A stretch of DNA of 64,000 bases. Origin: Sphingobacteriales bacterium (GTDB lineage: Bacteria; Bacteroidota; Bacteroidia; Chitinophagales; LD1). Made by a program: the position numbers and the translations under genes. The first letter of the stretch is position 1, and each line of letters opens with the position of its first letter. The notes under the pieces were generated by a model. That model saw nothing but the letters and a program-made list of their open reading frames with translations. It made no database searches and had not been told where the DNA came from. The stretch covers positions 1 to 64,000 of the forward strand of contig JADFDM010000004.1 in assembly GCA_018262795.1 (NCBI GenBank), in the 5' to 3' direction. Below are positions 51,390 through 60,301 of the stretch, one piece after another.

Positions 51390-53777
51390 TTAAAATAAAA
51401 TTCGAAACTGCGGAAGAATAAAGATGCCCTGTTGATATTCATTATTCAGCGAGTTGGTTCGAGGGTCGTACACTTTCCTGAAAATATTTTTGATGTTGAT
51501 GATGTTCTGGAAGTCAACAGAAAACTCTTGGGTAACTCGCTTCATGGTGATGCGGTAACTCAGTTTTAAATCCATCCTAAAATAATCACGATACTTTTGC
51601 GAAAAAGCTAAACTATCAATCAGCACTTCCTGATGTTGAGCGGCACTTTGATCGAAATCAATAGGGGTGTAATAACGCCCTCCGGCAGCTGTCATCTTCA
51701 TATCAATAGATACCGTGTGCCGCTTGTTTTTCTTATCTTTTTTGCCGGCAAACCGATACTCGTAACCACCCAGGGCATTTACCACATACAATCCGTTGAA
51801 GGCGGTGTTTCGCCACACCTTATCACTGCCCTGATAACGCGAGCGGAATAAGGAGCCGGTCACTAAGAAATAATACCCCTTGCTGAAAAATTTTTCTAAG
51901 GTTAGTTCTAAGCCGTAATTGAGCCCAATTCCTTTGTTTACCAAATTGATATTGTCGGGAGTGGCGAAATCGGCTCCGGCATTCAGCATACTAAACGAAC
52001 TCTTTTTCTTTTCTACCGGTACATTGTTGATGTATTGCACGTAGATTTCGGTTTTTAATCTGAAATCTTTTGCAAACACCAAGTCGTAGCCCGTCACCAA
52101 ATGTTGGCTACGCGAAAAATCCATATTCAAATTGGTCGGCTTTGAGTTAGATCCTGCAGTAATATCGTAGTTGTAATAGGTGGGCAAAGGCTGAATTTGA
52201 TCGTGCAGACCATAGCCGATGGTCCAGGATTGATTTTCCCGGAACTGATATTTGAATCCTATCCGAGGCTCCGGAATAAAACTTCCACTCAAGGAGAAGT
52301 ACTGAGTGTGCACGCCCGCATTCATGCTCCACTGCTCACTGAATTTGTGTTTCCACATCACGTAGGCTTCTACTAAAGTACTGTATCCTTTCCCATATTT
52401 CATGGGTACAAAGTGATCGAAATACAGCACGCTGTCTGCAAACTTTATGTCGTAAACATTTACCATCAGGCCTTCGGTCACTGTATTTTTAGAGTCAATC
52501 TTGGTGTTGGCTAAAATGTGAGCGCTGTATTTATTCTGCCGCAACGCCACTTTGTTGTTTCTAATAATTTCAGATCGGTTGTCGGGGTTGATGCTGTCAA
52601 TGTCGGCCAACTGCGTTTGATGCGACACCGCTAACATGAGTTTATAATATGTTTTGCGATCTAAAAAGTAGGTGTGCGAAAAACCAAGTATGCCGGTTTG
52701 CACCTTGTTATACAGGTCTATGTTTTCATTGCCATACAAATCTTTCTGTGGTTTCGACAGATCTACCAAATGCCCCAGCAACTCTATTTTACTAAGGCCG
52801 CCCAAACCCCAAAAGCGAAATATCCCGGCTTTTTTAGTGGGCACATCTATTTTAAAAGTAAGGTCTTGATATTCCGGCACTGCCGTTCCGGTACCAAAGT
52901 TGGCCTTCATTAATTTGAAAAGTGCCAGCGTTGAGTAGCGGTAGTTAATTAAGAACGAAGCCTGACTTTTCTTTTTATTGAAAGGGCCTTCGGCTCCGGC
53001 TTCAACTCCGTTAAATCCCAACTGCGCCATAAACTCGTATTTGTCCTTGCTGCCATTGCGCAGATTCAAATCAAATACTCCTGAGAGGGCATCTCCGTAT
53101 TCAGCCGGGAAAGCCGAGGTCATAAAATCTCCTCGCGAAAGCGTGTTGTTATTGAGCATACTCACCGGCCCACCGGTACTGCCAAAGCCGGCAAAATGGT
53201 TGGGGCTGGGAATGTCAATCCCTTCTAAACGCCACAATAAACCCATAGGCGAATTGCCCCGGATAATAATATCGTTGCGCGCATCATTGGCTCCGCTTAC
53301 GCCTGCAAAATTAGAAGCCATGCGAGCAGGGTCGTTTCGGTTCCCGCTAAAACGGTTGGTCTGCTCCACGTCAAAGGAGCGGGCGCTCACGATGGCAAAT
53401 TCATTTTTGGCTTCTCCCTTCTTAGTGCCTGAAATGATTACATCCGTTAGCTGGCTCACTTTTTCTTCGAGGGTTATGTTCACTTGTGTTTCTTTTCCCG
53501 AAATCACCAGCACATCGCTGGCGCTTCCATCTTTATAGCCGATATAACTCACGCGAAGCGAAACCCTCCCCAAGGGAACTTTAAGAGAAAAGTTCCCATT
53601 GTCATCGGTAATAGCTCCCACAATCGGATCGCTGCCCACCACTATCACACTGGCTCCTGCGATAGGGTATTTTGAATCTTTATCGGTGACCTGCCCGCGA
53701 ATAGTTTTTAGCTCTTGCGCCCAAGCGGCAGAAAGAATTAGCGTGAAAACAAAAAGGAGATAGTAACGTGCCTTCAT
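51390..53777 (-). CDS. TonB-dependent receptor leading the halogenase-like operon
   Basis: An outer-membrane receptor of 795 residues. Signal peptide MKARYYLLFVFTLILSAAWA; CarboxypepD_reg-like domain (IRGQVTDKDSKYPIAGASVI ... DDNGNFSLKVPLGRVSLRVS); plug (DVIISGTKKGEAKNEFAIVS, DIIIRGNSPMGLLWRLEGID, SAFPAEYGDALSGVFDLNLR); barrel ending in GIFILPQFRILF. There is no SusD homologue next to it. It is the first of four tightly packed minus-strand genes (gaps 18, 52 and -4 bases), so the receptor is probably co-expressed with the DarA-like, halogenase-like and DUF1702 proteins. It might import a precursor or an exported product. Confidence 0.9.
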   Translation of the reverse strand: MKARYYLLFVFTLILSAAWAQELKTIRGQVTDKDSKYPIAGASVIVVGSDPIVGAITDDNGNFSLKVPLGRVSLRVSYIGYKDGSASDVLVISGKETQVNITLEEKVSQLTDVIISGTKKGEAKNEFAIVSARSFDVEQTNRFSGNRNDPARMASNFAGVSGANDARNDIIIRGNSPMGLLWRLEGIDIPSPNHFAGFGSTGGPVSMLNNNTLSRGDFMTSAFPAEYGDALSGVFDLNLRNGSKDKYEFMAQLGFNGVEAGAEGPFNKKKSQASFLINYRYSTLALFKLMKANFGTGTAVPEYQDLTFKIDVPTKKAGIFRFWGLGGLSKIELLGHLVDLSKPQKDLYGNENIDLYNKVQTGILGFSHTYFLDRKTYYKLMLAVSHQTQLADIDSINPDNRSEIIRNNKVALRQNKYSAHILANTKIDSKNTVTEGLMVNVYDIKFADSVLYFDHFVPMKYGKGYSTLVEAYVMWKHKFSEQWSMNAGVHTQYFSLSGSFIPEPRIGFKYQFRENQSWTIGYGLHDQIQPLPTYYNYDITAGSNSKPTNLNMDFSRSQHLVTGYDLVFAKDFRLKTEIYVQYINNVPVEKKKSSFSMLNAGADFATPDNINLVNKGIGLNYGLELTLEKFFSKGYYFLVTGSLFRSRYQGSDKVWRNTAFNGLYVVNALGGYEYRFAGKKDKKNKRHTVSIDMKMTAAGGRYYTPIDFDQSAAQHQEVLIDSLAFSQKYRDYFRMDLKLSYRITMKRVTQEFSVDFQNIINIKNIFRKVYDPRTNSLNNEYQQGIFILPQFRILF

Positions 53778-53920
53778 TTTTTAAGAGCGATAAATGTAAG
53801 GTACATTCGATATGGAAAAAATGGAGAGTAAATAATCTTCCTTATTTTTTCAAAAAGACTTTTGATTACCATCTCTATTTCCAATAAGGATATATTTAAA
53901 GTGCAGCCGGTTTTGTAATT

Positions 53921-54814
53921 ATGATAGAACTCAAACTATCTTGCAGCGTGAAATTTTTGCGATCTATATTCGATTTTCTTCTGTATTCCAATTTGTTTAT
54001 TGCAATTGGAGCAGTGGCTTTAGTATTAAGTAACCAGTTGACGGTAGGCGATGAGATGGTTTTCGACAATACCTGTTGGTTCGTTTTATTTTCCACGGTG
54101 TTTGCTTATTCGCTCTTGAAATATTCTCGAGAGGATGATAAGGTAGATTACACCATTCATCAGAGTTGGGCAAAGCGGTATCCGCAAGTATTTCGAAATC
54201 TGATGCTTATATCGCTGGTAGCTTCAGGAGCCTTTTTCCTGAAAATGAATACCGAAGCTAAAATCACCATCGTGGTATTGGCTGTGTTTACTGCTTTTTA
54301 TGGCTATCTGCAAGTGCCGTTTCCGGGAAAGAAACGAAGACTGCGCGAGATAGGGCTTTTAAAAACATTGTTTGTAGGCTTGGTTTGGTCTTTCACTACT
54401 GTATTGGTTCCATTTAGCGGGCAACATTTAGCTACCGATACCATGGTGTTTCTGCTGCTTCGCAGATTTCTGTTCATACTGGCGCTCACCATCCCTTTTG
54501 AAATTAAAGATCTGTGGATTGATAGGCCGGCTGGAATCATTACGCTGCCCATGCGAATAGGAGTGGAGCGAACAAAACTTTTGGCGCAGGGTGTTTTGCT
54601 GTTGCTGATTGGAATCAACATCTTCCAATATTTCTTCTTCTACGTTCCGTTAGCAGATATGGTGGCCTTTAATCTTTCCTTAATGGGGAGCATTTTAGCT
54701 ATTCAGCCAATAAAAGAAAGCACCGGTGATAAATGGTTTTACTTTGTGTTGGACGGGATGATGCTGGTGCAGTTTCTCTTCGTGTATGCAGCGCATAAAT
54801 GGTTTATGGCCTAA
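53921..54814 (+). CDS. UbiA-like membrane prenyltransferase
   Basis: A 297-residue protein with about eight transmembrane helices. The second Asp-rich motif of UbiA proteins is visible as FEIKDLWIDRPAGIITLPMR (D197, D201). The first motif (NDxxDxxxD) is not: only SREDDKVDY occurs near that place (about residues 69-77). UbiA enzymes attach prenyl groups to aromatic or other acceptors in quinone, carotenoid or secondary-metabolite synthesis. Loss of the first motif, which normally binds Mg-diphosphate, leaves activity in doubt. It is divergent from the TonB receptor operon. The ATG at 53921 was used; a GTG at 53948 is an alternative. Confidence 0.65.
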   Translation: MIELKLSCSVKFLRSIFDFLLYSNLFIAIGAVALVLSNQLTVGDEMVFDNTCWFVLFSTVFAYSLLKYSREDDKVDYTIHQSWAKRYPQVFRNLMLISLVASGAFFLKMNTEAKITIVVLAVFTAFYGYLQVPFPGKKRRLREIGLLKTLFVGLVWSFTTVLVPFSGQHLATDTMVFLLLRRFLFILALTIPFEIKDLWIDRPAGIITLPMRIGVERTKLLAQGVLLLLIGINIFQYFFFYVPLADMVAFNLSLMGSILAIQPIKESTGDKWFYFVLDGMMLVQFLFVYAAHKWFMA

Positions 54815-54865
54815 GACTGAAATTTCTCTGGAGCGACTGTATTGGGGATTATCTCTGGTAGTCGT

Positions 54866-55456
54866 TTACAATTTTAGTTGGCGCTGCTTCCACATGTATT
54901 TATACAGCACCGGAAAATAGTAAGCATAGGCAATAAAGAGCAGCGCGGCAAAAGCGGTGTAGAGGTTCACTCCGATTCCCAAAGCGTACAAGCATCCGAT
55001 AATTATCAGCCATTCGCCAATAACTCCCATCGGGTATAGCGCGATGAAGAATGTATAGCGCATCCACAGTAACCAATGGGGCGGTGTGTTCCAAAGCAAA
55101 AGAAAATAAAATGAGTAGCGAACTATTTCGGTAATGCTCCACGCCATCGAGATAAGCCCGATACCAAGAAATAGAAACTCCGGCACCTCTGGCCGCTGAA
55201 TAAAAATATTGATGAGCACCACTACTAAAATTCGTGAACTCACCTGCGCAATGGTGGAGCCTACCGGTGACTTTACCCATTTCAGCAACGCATGAAATAT
55301 TTCTAATAGCGCAATACCCTGCGCCAGCGTGAGAATTGCCACTGCATTTGGGGAAAGATGAAAACCGTTAGAGAAGAAACAAAACAGGTACCACCCCCAT
55401 AAACCAAAGGCGATGAAGTTGTAAAAGGAGAGGTAAATTTTGATGGCATTGTTCAT
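54866..55456 (-). CDS. HACD/PTPLA-like 3-hydroxyacyl-CoA dehydratase
   Basis: A 196-residue protein with six predicted membrane helices that matches the eukaryotic PTPLA/Phs1/PAS2 family, the third enzyme of very-long-chain fatty acid elongation. Family landmarks are in order: YLSFYNFIAFGLWGWYL, LEIFHALLKWVKSPVGSTIA, QVSSRILVV, MAWSITEIVRYSFY, and WMRYTFFIALYPMGVIGEWL. The catalytic Tyr and Glu correspond to Y141 and E148, with the same spacing of seven as Y149/E156 of yeast Phs1. Such proteins are uncommon in bacteria. Its gene is single, convergent with the UbiA-like gene and divergent from the acylase gene. Confidence 0.8.
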   Translation of the reverse strand: MNNAIKIYLSFYNFIAFGLWGWYLFCFFSNGFHLSPNAVAILTLAQGIALLEIFHALLKWVKSPVGSTIAQVSSRILVVVLINIFIQRPEVPEFLFLGIGLISMAWSITEIVRYSFYFLLLWNTPPHWLLWMRYTFFIALYPMGVIGEWLIIIGCLYALGIGVNLYTAFAALLFIAYAYYFPVLYKYMWKQRQLKL

Positions 55457-55575
55457 GATGGAAGGGGTTGACGGTTTTGAAAGTAAAAAGTTTCAGACAC
55501 TTACAATTTTTTCTTTTTCCATTCGACACTTTTAATAACCCAAATTAATTCACACAGAAAATATGACTAAGCTCT

Positions 55576-57726
55576 ATGTTCTCTTCTTTTAGTATTCGTC
55601 CGTCTCACTCCCGGAAGCTAATTCCCCTCTCCCTGATTTTTATTTTTGCGCTCCTTTTTGCCGGAAACACATTAACCGCACAAGTCAATCCAGTGAATGT
55701 AGATATAGTGCGTGACAAATGGGGAGTGCCACATATTTATGGCAAGAGCGATGCCGATGCCACCTACGGATTGGCATGGGCAACCTGCGAAGATGATTTC
55801 AGTACCGTGCAAAAAATGTTGCTCGCTGTACGGGGAAGATTGGCCGAAGTGGATGGCAAAGGCGGGGCTATGCTAGATTTTCTTTCTTTCATTTCCGGGG
55901 CGCAAGAGGTGGTAGATACCGCCTACGATTCCTCGTTCTCGCCAGCTTACAAAATGATATTAGAAGCCTACACGCAGGGGCTTAATGAATACGCCAAAGA
56001 GCATCCCGAAGAAGTGTTGCGCAAAGGCTTGTTTCCGATCACGGTCAAAGATGTAGTGGCGCAGTATATCGTCACCAACATGCTGCTCACGAATGTGTAC
56101 CTCGATATTCAAAAAATATTTAATGGTGAAATCAAAAACTACGAAGAGAATCGCCCATCCGGCTCCAATGCCATTGCCATCAGCAGCAGCCGTACAGAAG
56201 ATGGCAGCACTTTCCTTGCAGTGAATTCGCACCAACCTCTCGAAGGGCTTTTCAGTTGGTACGAAGCGCATATCGTTAGCGATGAAGGATTGGATATATT
56301 GGGCGGCACTTTCCCGGGAGGCATGAGTATTTTTCACGGCACAAATAAATACCTCGGCTGGGCCTGCACCCTCAACCATCCCGATATGGATGATGTGTAC
56401 AAACTACAGATGAATCCCACCAACCATTTGCAATATTGGATGGATGATCACTGGGAAACCCTACAAGTGCGCAAAAAAACCGTGAAGGTGAAACTCGGAG
56501 CTATTCGCCTGCCTATCACCAAAACTTTTTACTGGAGTAAATACGGCACCACCATTAAGCGCAAAGGCGAATTCTACTCGGTGCGCTTTGCCTCTAACAT
56601 GGATATAAAAGGTTGCGAGCAGTTGTATGAATTGAACAAGGCAAAGAGCTTTACCGAATGGCGTAATGTGATGCGCCAAATGCACCTGCCGGGAGTTAAT
56701 TTTATGTATGCCGATCCCGATACTATCTTTTATGTGAGCAATGCGCAGTTGCCCTATCGCAATCCCGCATACAATTGGCAGAAAGTGCTTCCCGGCAATA
56801 CCTCCGCCACGTTATGGCCGCCTGTATTTCATCCCTTCGACTCCTTGCCCCAAGTGCTCAATCCTAAAAGCGGATATCTGCTCAATACAAATAATTCCTG
56901 CTTTGATGTTTCGGCTTCTGCCGATAATCCCAAGCAGAAGAATTACGACCCAACTTATGGTTACGGAACGGATAAAAACAACCGCAGCATCATGGCGCAT
57001 TTTCTGATTCATGGGTATAAGAAATTGACTTACGAAGATTTTAAACGAGTAAAATACGACCGCAGTTTTAATGATAGCCTGTATGACTATGGCCTTAGCA
57101 ATGCAGAACAGTTGTTTCGTCTCAGTCCGAAGAAATACCCGAAACTGGCGGATGCCATAGCAGTATTAAACAAATGGAATTGCGAAAGCGATGTGAATAA
57201 TCAGGGAGCGGCTTTAGTGACTTTTGCCATGTATCCGCTCATTGATAAAATAACCTCTCGGGGTACTCTATATGAGAGCAATTCTTTTACCGAAAACGAA
57301 TATGCACAAGCGCTGCGCAGTGCCAAGCATCACCTGCTCAAATACTTTGGGTCGCTCACGGTTCCTTTAGGTGAGGTGCAAAAACACGCCCGCGGCCATG
57401 TAGAGTTACCGGTAGGGGGGATGCCCGATGTGATTGCGGCTACCATGAGCCAGCCCTATAAAAATGGAATGCGCAAAACCTTTGTGGGCGACTCCTACAT
57501 TCAGTTAGTGCGCTTTTCAAAAGATACGATCAAATTAGAAACAGTCAATGCCTTTGGCGCTTCTGCGAAACCGGGCAGTGCGCATTACACCGACCAAATG
57601 CAATTATTCGTAGATCAAAAACTGAAGCCCATGACTATGAATCGCGAACAGATTTATGGAGCGGCAGAAAGAATCTACCACCCGGAAGGAACCGACCGAT
57701 CTAAAGAAGAAAGAGCAAAGAAGTAG
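55576..57726 (+). CDS. Penicillin acylase/AHL acylase family Ntn hydrolase
   Basis: A secreted or periplasmic amidase of 716 residues. The N-terminal signal is long (HSRKLIPLSLIFIFALLFAG). The alpha-chain part contains VDIVRDKWGVPHIYGKSDAD, GLAWATCEDDFSTVQKML and RGRLAE. The autocatalytic nucleophile is Ser197 in RPSGSNAIAIS, at the start of the beta chain. Downstream: AVNSHQPLEGLFSWYEAHI, GGTFPGGMSIFHGTN, and YLLNTNNSCFDVS. The family cleaves penicillins, cyclic lipopeptides or acyl-homoserine lactones; substrate cannot be predicted here. It stands next to the HACD and halogenase-like loci, where acyl-amide processing would make sense, but the link is only positional. Confidence 0.88.
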   Translation: MFSSFSIRPSHSRKLIPLSLIFIFALLFAGNTLTAQVNPVNVDIVRDKWGVPHIYGKSDADATYGLAWATCEDDFSTVQKMLLAVRGRLAEVDGKGGAMLDFLSFISGAQEVVDTAYDSSFSPAYKMILEAYTQGLNEYAKEHPEEVLRKGLFPITVKDVVAQYIVTNMLLTNVYLDIQKIFNGEIKNYEENRPSGSNAIAISSSRTEDGSTFLAVNSHQPLEGLFSWYEAHIVSDEGLDILGGTFPGGMSIFHGTNKYLGWACTLNHPDMDDVYKLQMNPTNHLQYWMDDHWETLQVRKKTVKVKLGAIRLPITKTFYWSKYGTTIKRKGEFYSVRFASNMDIKGCEQLYELNKAKSFTEWRNVMRQMHLPGVNFMYADPDTIFYVSNAQLPYRNPAYNWQKVLPGNTSATLWPPVFHPFDSLPQVLNPKSGYLLNTNNSCFDVSASADNPKQKNYDPTYGYGTDKNNRSIMAHFLIHGYKKLTYEDFKRVKYDRSFNDSLYDYGLSNAEQLFRLSPKKYPKLADAIAVLNKWNCESDVNNQGAALVTFAMYPLIDKITSRGTLYESNSFTENEYAQALRSAKHHLLKYFGSLTVPLGEVQKHARGHVELPVGGMPDVIAATMSQPYKNGMRKTFVGDSYIQLVRFSKDTIKLETVNAFGASAKPGSAHYTDQMQLFVDQKLKPMTMNREQIYGAAERIYHPEGTDRSKEERAKK

Positions 57727-57786
57727 CGCCACTCCTGATCAACTCCTTCCTGAATTTGCGGAATTGGTTGGAGAGAACTTCTACTT

Positions 57787-57809
57787 AAAAACCCCCGATA
57801 CTTTTCGGG
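57787..57809 (-). terminator. Small terminator after the PKD/T9SS gene
   Basis: On the minus strand CCCGA-AAAGTA-TCGGG is followed by GGTTTTTAAG. The stem is only five base pairs but sits right after the stop and has a T-run. Confidence 0.45.
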
Positions 57810-57814
57810 ATAAA

Positions 57815-59986
57815 TTAATGCCGGATGGTAAACCTGCCGAGTGTTCTTCGTTCTCCTTTGAGTCCCGTGATAGCCGTTACATACATGCCTTCCGGTAAAT
57901 CGGCCACTGAGATGTTCACCACTTTTACGTCATTCTTTCTGACTAACGTTTTTACCTGTTGCCCTAATTGATTGTAAACTTCAATAGAAGTATAACTGCG
58001 GGTAATATCCTCCTCATTGCTCTTCATATCAATCGAGAGCATCTGAGTAGCCGGATTGGGGTAGAGGTGAATGTTGCTAAGTGAAATTTCATGGATGCCT
58101 TCGCACATAGTGGTAGCTGTGTCACAATAAGTAGTTGTGCCAAAGCGATTATAAGCGGTGAGACAAATTTGAAATTGTGAATTATCGGAAACTCCACCAT
58201 ACCTGGTAGTGTCAACATTGTAAAATGTAGTATCGGAAACTGAGCCGGGGCCTGCAAAATGATGATAAGTCCACATGATGCTGTCAGCATTTGTCGAACT
58301 GTTGATACCTATTACGCCTTGGCAATGCAAAGTGTAAACATCAAACCCTGCCACCGGCAACAAAGCAGGGTTTGCCACGGAGGTGACCACCAACATGGCA
58401 GTATCGCAATATACCGGAGTACCATTATCGCAGATCACATACCAGCAGGTGTCCATGCCGGTGAAGGTGCTGTCGGGTTGGTAAGCAATATTAGTGCAGT
58501 TGCCCACGGCCGCTATACTAAAAGCAGCAGAGCCATACACGCTCAATGCACAGAAAGTACTGTTTCCATCGGGGTCGGTGTCGTTTATTCCAACGTTTAC
58601 CATAGTACCGTTTGGTTGCATCACACTGGCGGTATCATCCACCGCTACGGGAGGGTGATTGAGCGCATCAACCGTAAACACTACCATGCCGGTATCGCAA
58701 AGTACGGGGCTGCCGTTATCGCATAATTGATAGTAGCAGGTATCCATTCCGCTGAAGGCGCTGTCAGGTTCATACCGAATCATATCGCAACTGCCGCCTA
58801 TGGCTTCGGTGGCATAAGGCGAGCCCCAAACTGCGGTGACACAAATATTATCGTTGTCGGGATCTATATCGTTGCCAGCTACGTGGAGGATGGTGCTGCT
58901 GCCTCCGGTTACGCTCAGGGTATCATCAAAAGCAACGGGCGGATTGTTGGCGGCAGTAATACCGGTCACGGTCACGCTTTTACAAACTTGATGACTGCCG
59001 CCTGCATTGGTAGCCGTGAGGCACACATTGTACGTATTGTTAGTGGCGTAGGTATGGTTGGGATTTTGTAGAGTGGAAGTAGAGGCATCGCCAAAAGTCC
59101 AGCTCCAACTGGTAGGGTAGTTGTCGCTTTGATCGGTAAAGGTGACTAAGCCGCCACTCACATTGTTCCAAGCAAAATCAGCGACCGGTGTTGCGGGTGG
59201 GGTCATGCTCCAATTCACCGACTGCAACACGCCTGCAGTGTCGTAGGTAAAATTAACTACACTGCCTTTCGCTTCTTTAGTGATATAGGTGTAGCGGGTC
59301 GTGGTTTTGGTGTCGTTCGATACAGGATGCCAAGAGCCGAAATAGTAGGCTCTGATAACAGTGTTCGTTGTTTCAATTCTTTTCTTTCTCAAACATTTAT
59401 AAGCTCCCACCGGGGTAATTACTTTTCCCCAACCATCCGTAGTATCGGAGTAAGTGGTGTTTATGGTCAGTTCCACATTGTCCACAAAAGGCTGGCCTAC
59501 CGAACTTCCGGTAACTGTTTTCTGCAAGTAGGCGGTTCCGTGAAAATTGCTTTGAAAGATGGTTGGGAAATGATAGATGTCGGGTTTGGTGCTATAGGCC
59601 GCAGAAATACTATTGCCGGGAGTAAGTTCTCCCTGAAATCCTTCGAGCGTCAACTTATTATTAGCGTTGTTGGTATTGGTAAATAAAAATGCAGAGCCAT
59701 CGGTGGTTATCGCATCATCGGCATTGGGGCAGGTGCTTAACTGCCCCGAGGTGGGTGTCCGATATTCCACCGTATCGTATTTCCACAGCACCAAGTTGCT
59801 GAAATCATATACCTGATTAGCTCCTTTGCTACCGAAGTTAATACTCGGTAAGGGGAGTGTATCAATAGCGATGCGTTGGATAGAACCCGGTCCCGCCACC
59901 GGTACATCGCCTATATTAAAAGTGATGGGACTTTGGGCAGAGGCGAAGTAGCCGATAATTATAAAGGGGAATAGCAGTTTTTTCAT
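57815..59986 (-). CDS. T9SS protein with PKD and tandem Ig-like domains
   Basis: A predicted secreted protein of 723 residues. Signal peptide MKKLLFPFIIIGYFASA; a metal- or carbohydrate-binding-like beta region of about 250 residues; a PKD domain (VADFAWNNVSGGLVTFTDQS ... YPTSWSWTFGDASTSTLQNP ... NTYNVCLTATNAGG). Two cadherin/Big-type repeats follow, beginning NNPPVAFDDTLSV and NHPPVAVDDTASV and each containing SGMDTCYY-like or TGMDTCWY cysteine motifs. The T9SS sorting domain is IHLYPNPATQMLSIDM ... LPEGMYVTAITG ... RFTIRH. It is probably an adhesin or structural surface protein; no catalytic motif is seen. Confidence 0.85.
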   Translation of the reverse strand: MKKLLFPFIIIGYFASAQSPITFNIGDVPVAGPGSIQRIAIDTLPLPSINFGSKGANQVYDFSNLVLWKYDTVEYRTPTSGQLSTCPNADDAITTDGSAFLFTNTNNANNKLTLEGFQGELTPGNSISAAYSTKPDIYHFPTIFQSNFHGTAYLQKTVTGSSVGQPFVDNVELTINTTYSDTTDGWGKVITPVGAYKCLRKKRIETTNTVIRAYYFGSWHPVSNDTKTTTRYTYITKEAKGSVVNFTYDTAGVLQSVNWSMTPPATPVADFAWNNVSGGLVTFTDQSDNYPTSWSWTFGDASTSTLQNPNHTYATNNTYNVCLTATNAGGSHQVCKSVTVTGITAANNPPVAFDDTLSVTGGSSTILHVAGNDIDPDNDNICVTAVWGSPYATEAIGGSCDMIRYEPDSAFSGMDTCYYQLCDNGSPVLCDTGMVVFTVDALNHPPVAVDDTASVMQPNGTMVNVGINDTDPDGNSTFCALSVYGSAAFSIAAVGNCTNIAYQPDSTFTGMDTCWYVICDNGTPVYCDTAMLVVTSVANPALLPVAGFDVYTLHCQGVIGINSSTNADSIMWTYHHFAGPGSVSDTTFYNVDTTRYGGVSDNSQFQICLTAYNRFGTTTYCDTATTMCEGIHEISLSNIHLYPNPATQMLSIDMKSNEEDITRSYTSIEVYNQLGQQVKTLVRKNDVKVVNISVADLPEGMYVTAITGLKGERRTLGRFTIRH

Positions 59987-60301
59987 CTTCTAAAATGTTT
60001 GTGGTAAATCTAAGAAAAACCTGAAAAGCCGATGAGTGGGCCGGGCTTTGCTATGGTTCCCAATTTCAGAAGATAGCATCCTATCGGCAGTGCCTGTTTG
60101 TTATCTTCTATATCCCATCACGCTATATTTTATTTAGATTTAAAGAGCGCTTGCCTTTGCTTACATTAGTGCGGGAAGGATGGAGAGTGAATGTTTAGCC
60201 CTTTTTTTACATTCGGCTCGCTGAGCGGAGCTGGCGATTTTGATCGGCATCATTTTCAAAAGCTCAAAAGTTCTTTTCCCACATTTTAAACCACAAGCAT
60301 T
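59987..60301. other. Intergenic, nothing recognised
   Basis: The gap between the divergent T9SS protein and pRiA4b ORF-3-family genes. AT-rich with short G/C clusters (GCTCGCTGAGCGGAGC near 60215 can form a small hairpin). No gene or RNA supported. Confidence 0.4.
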
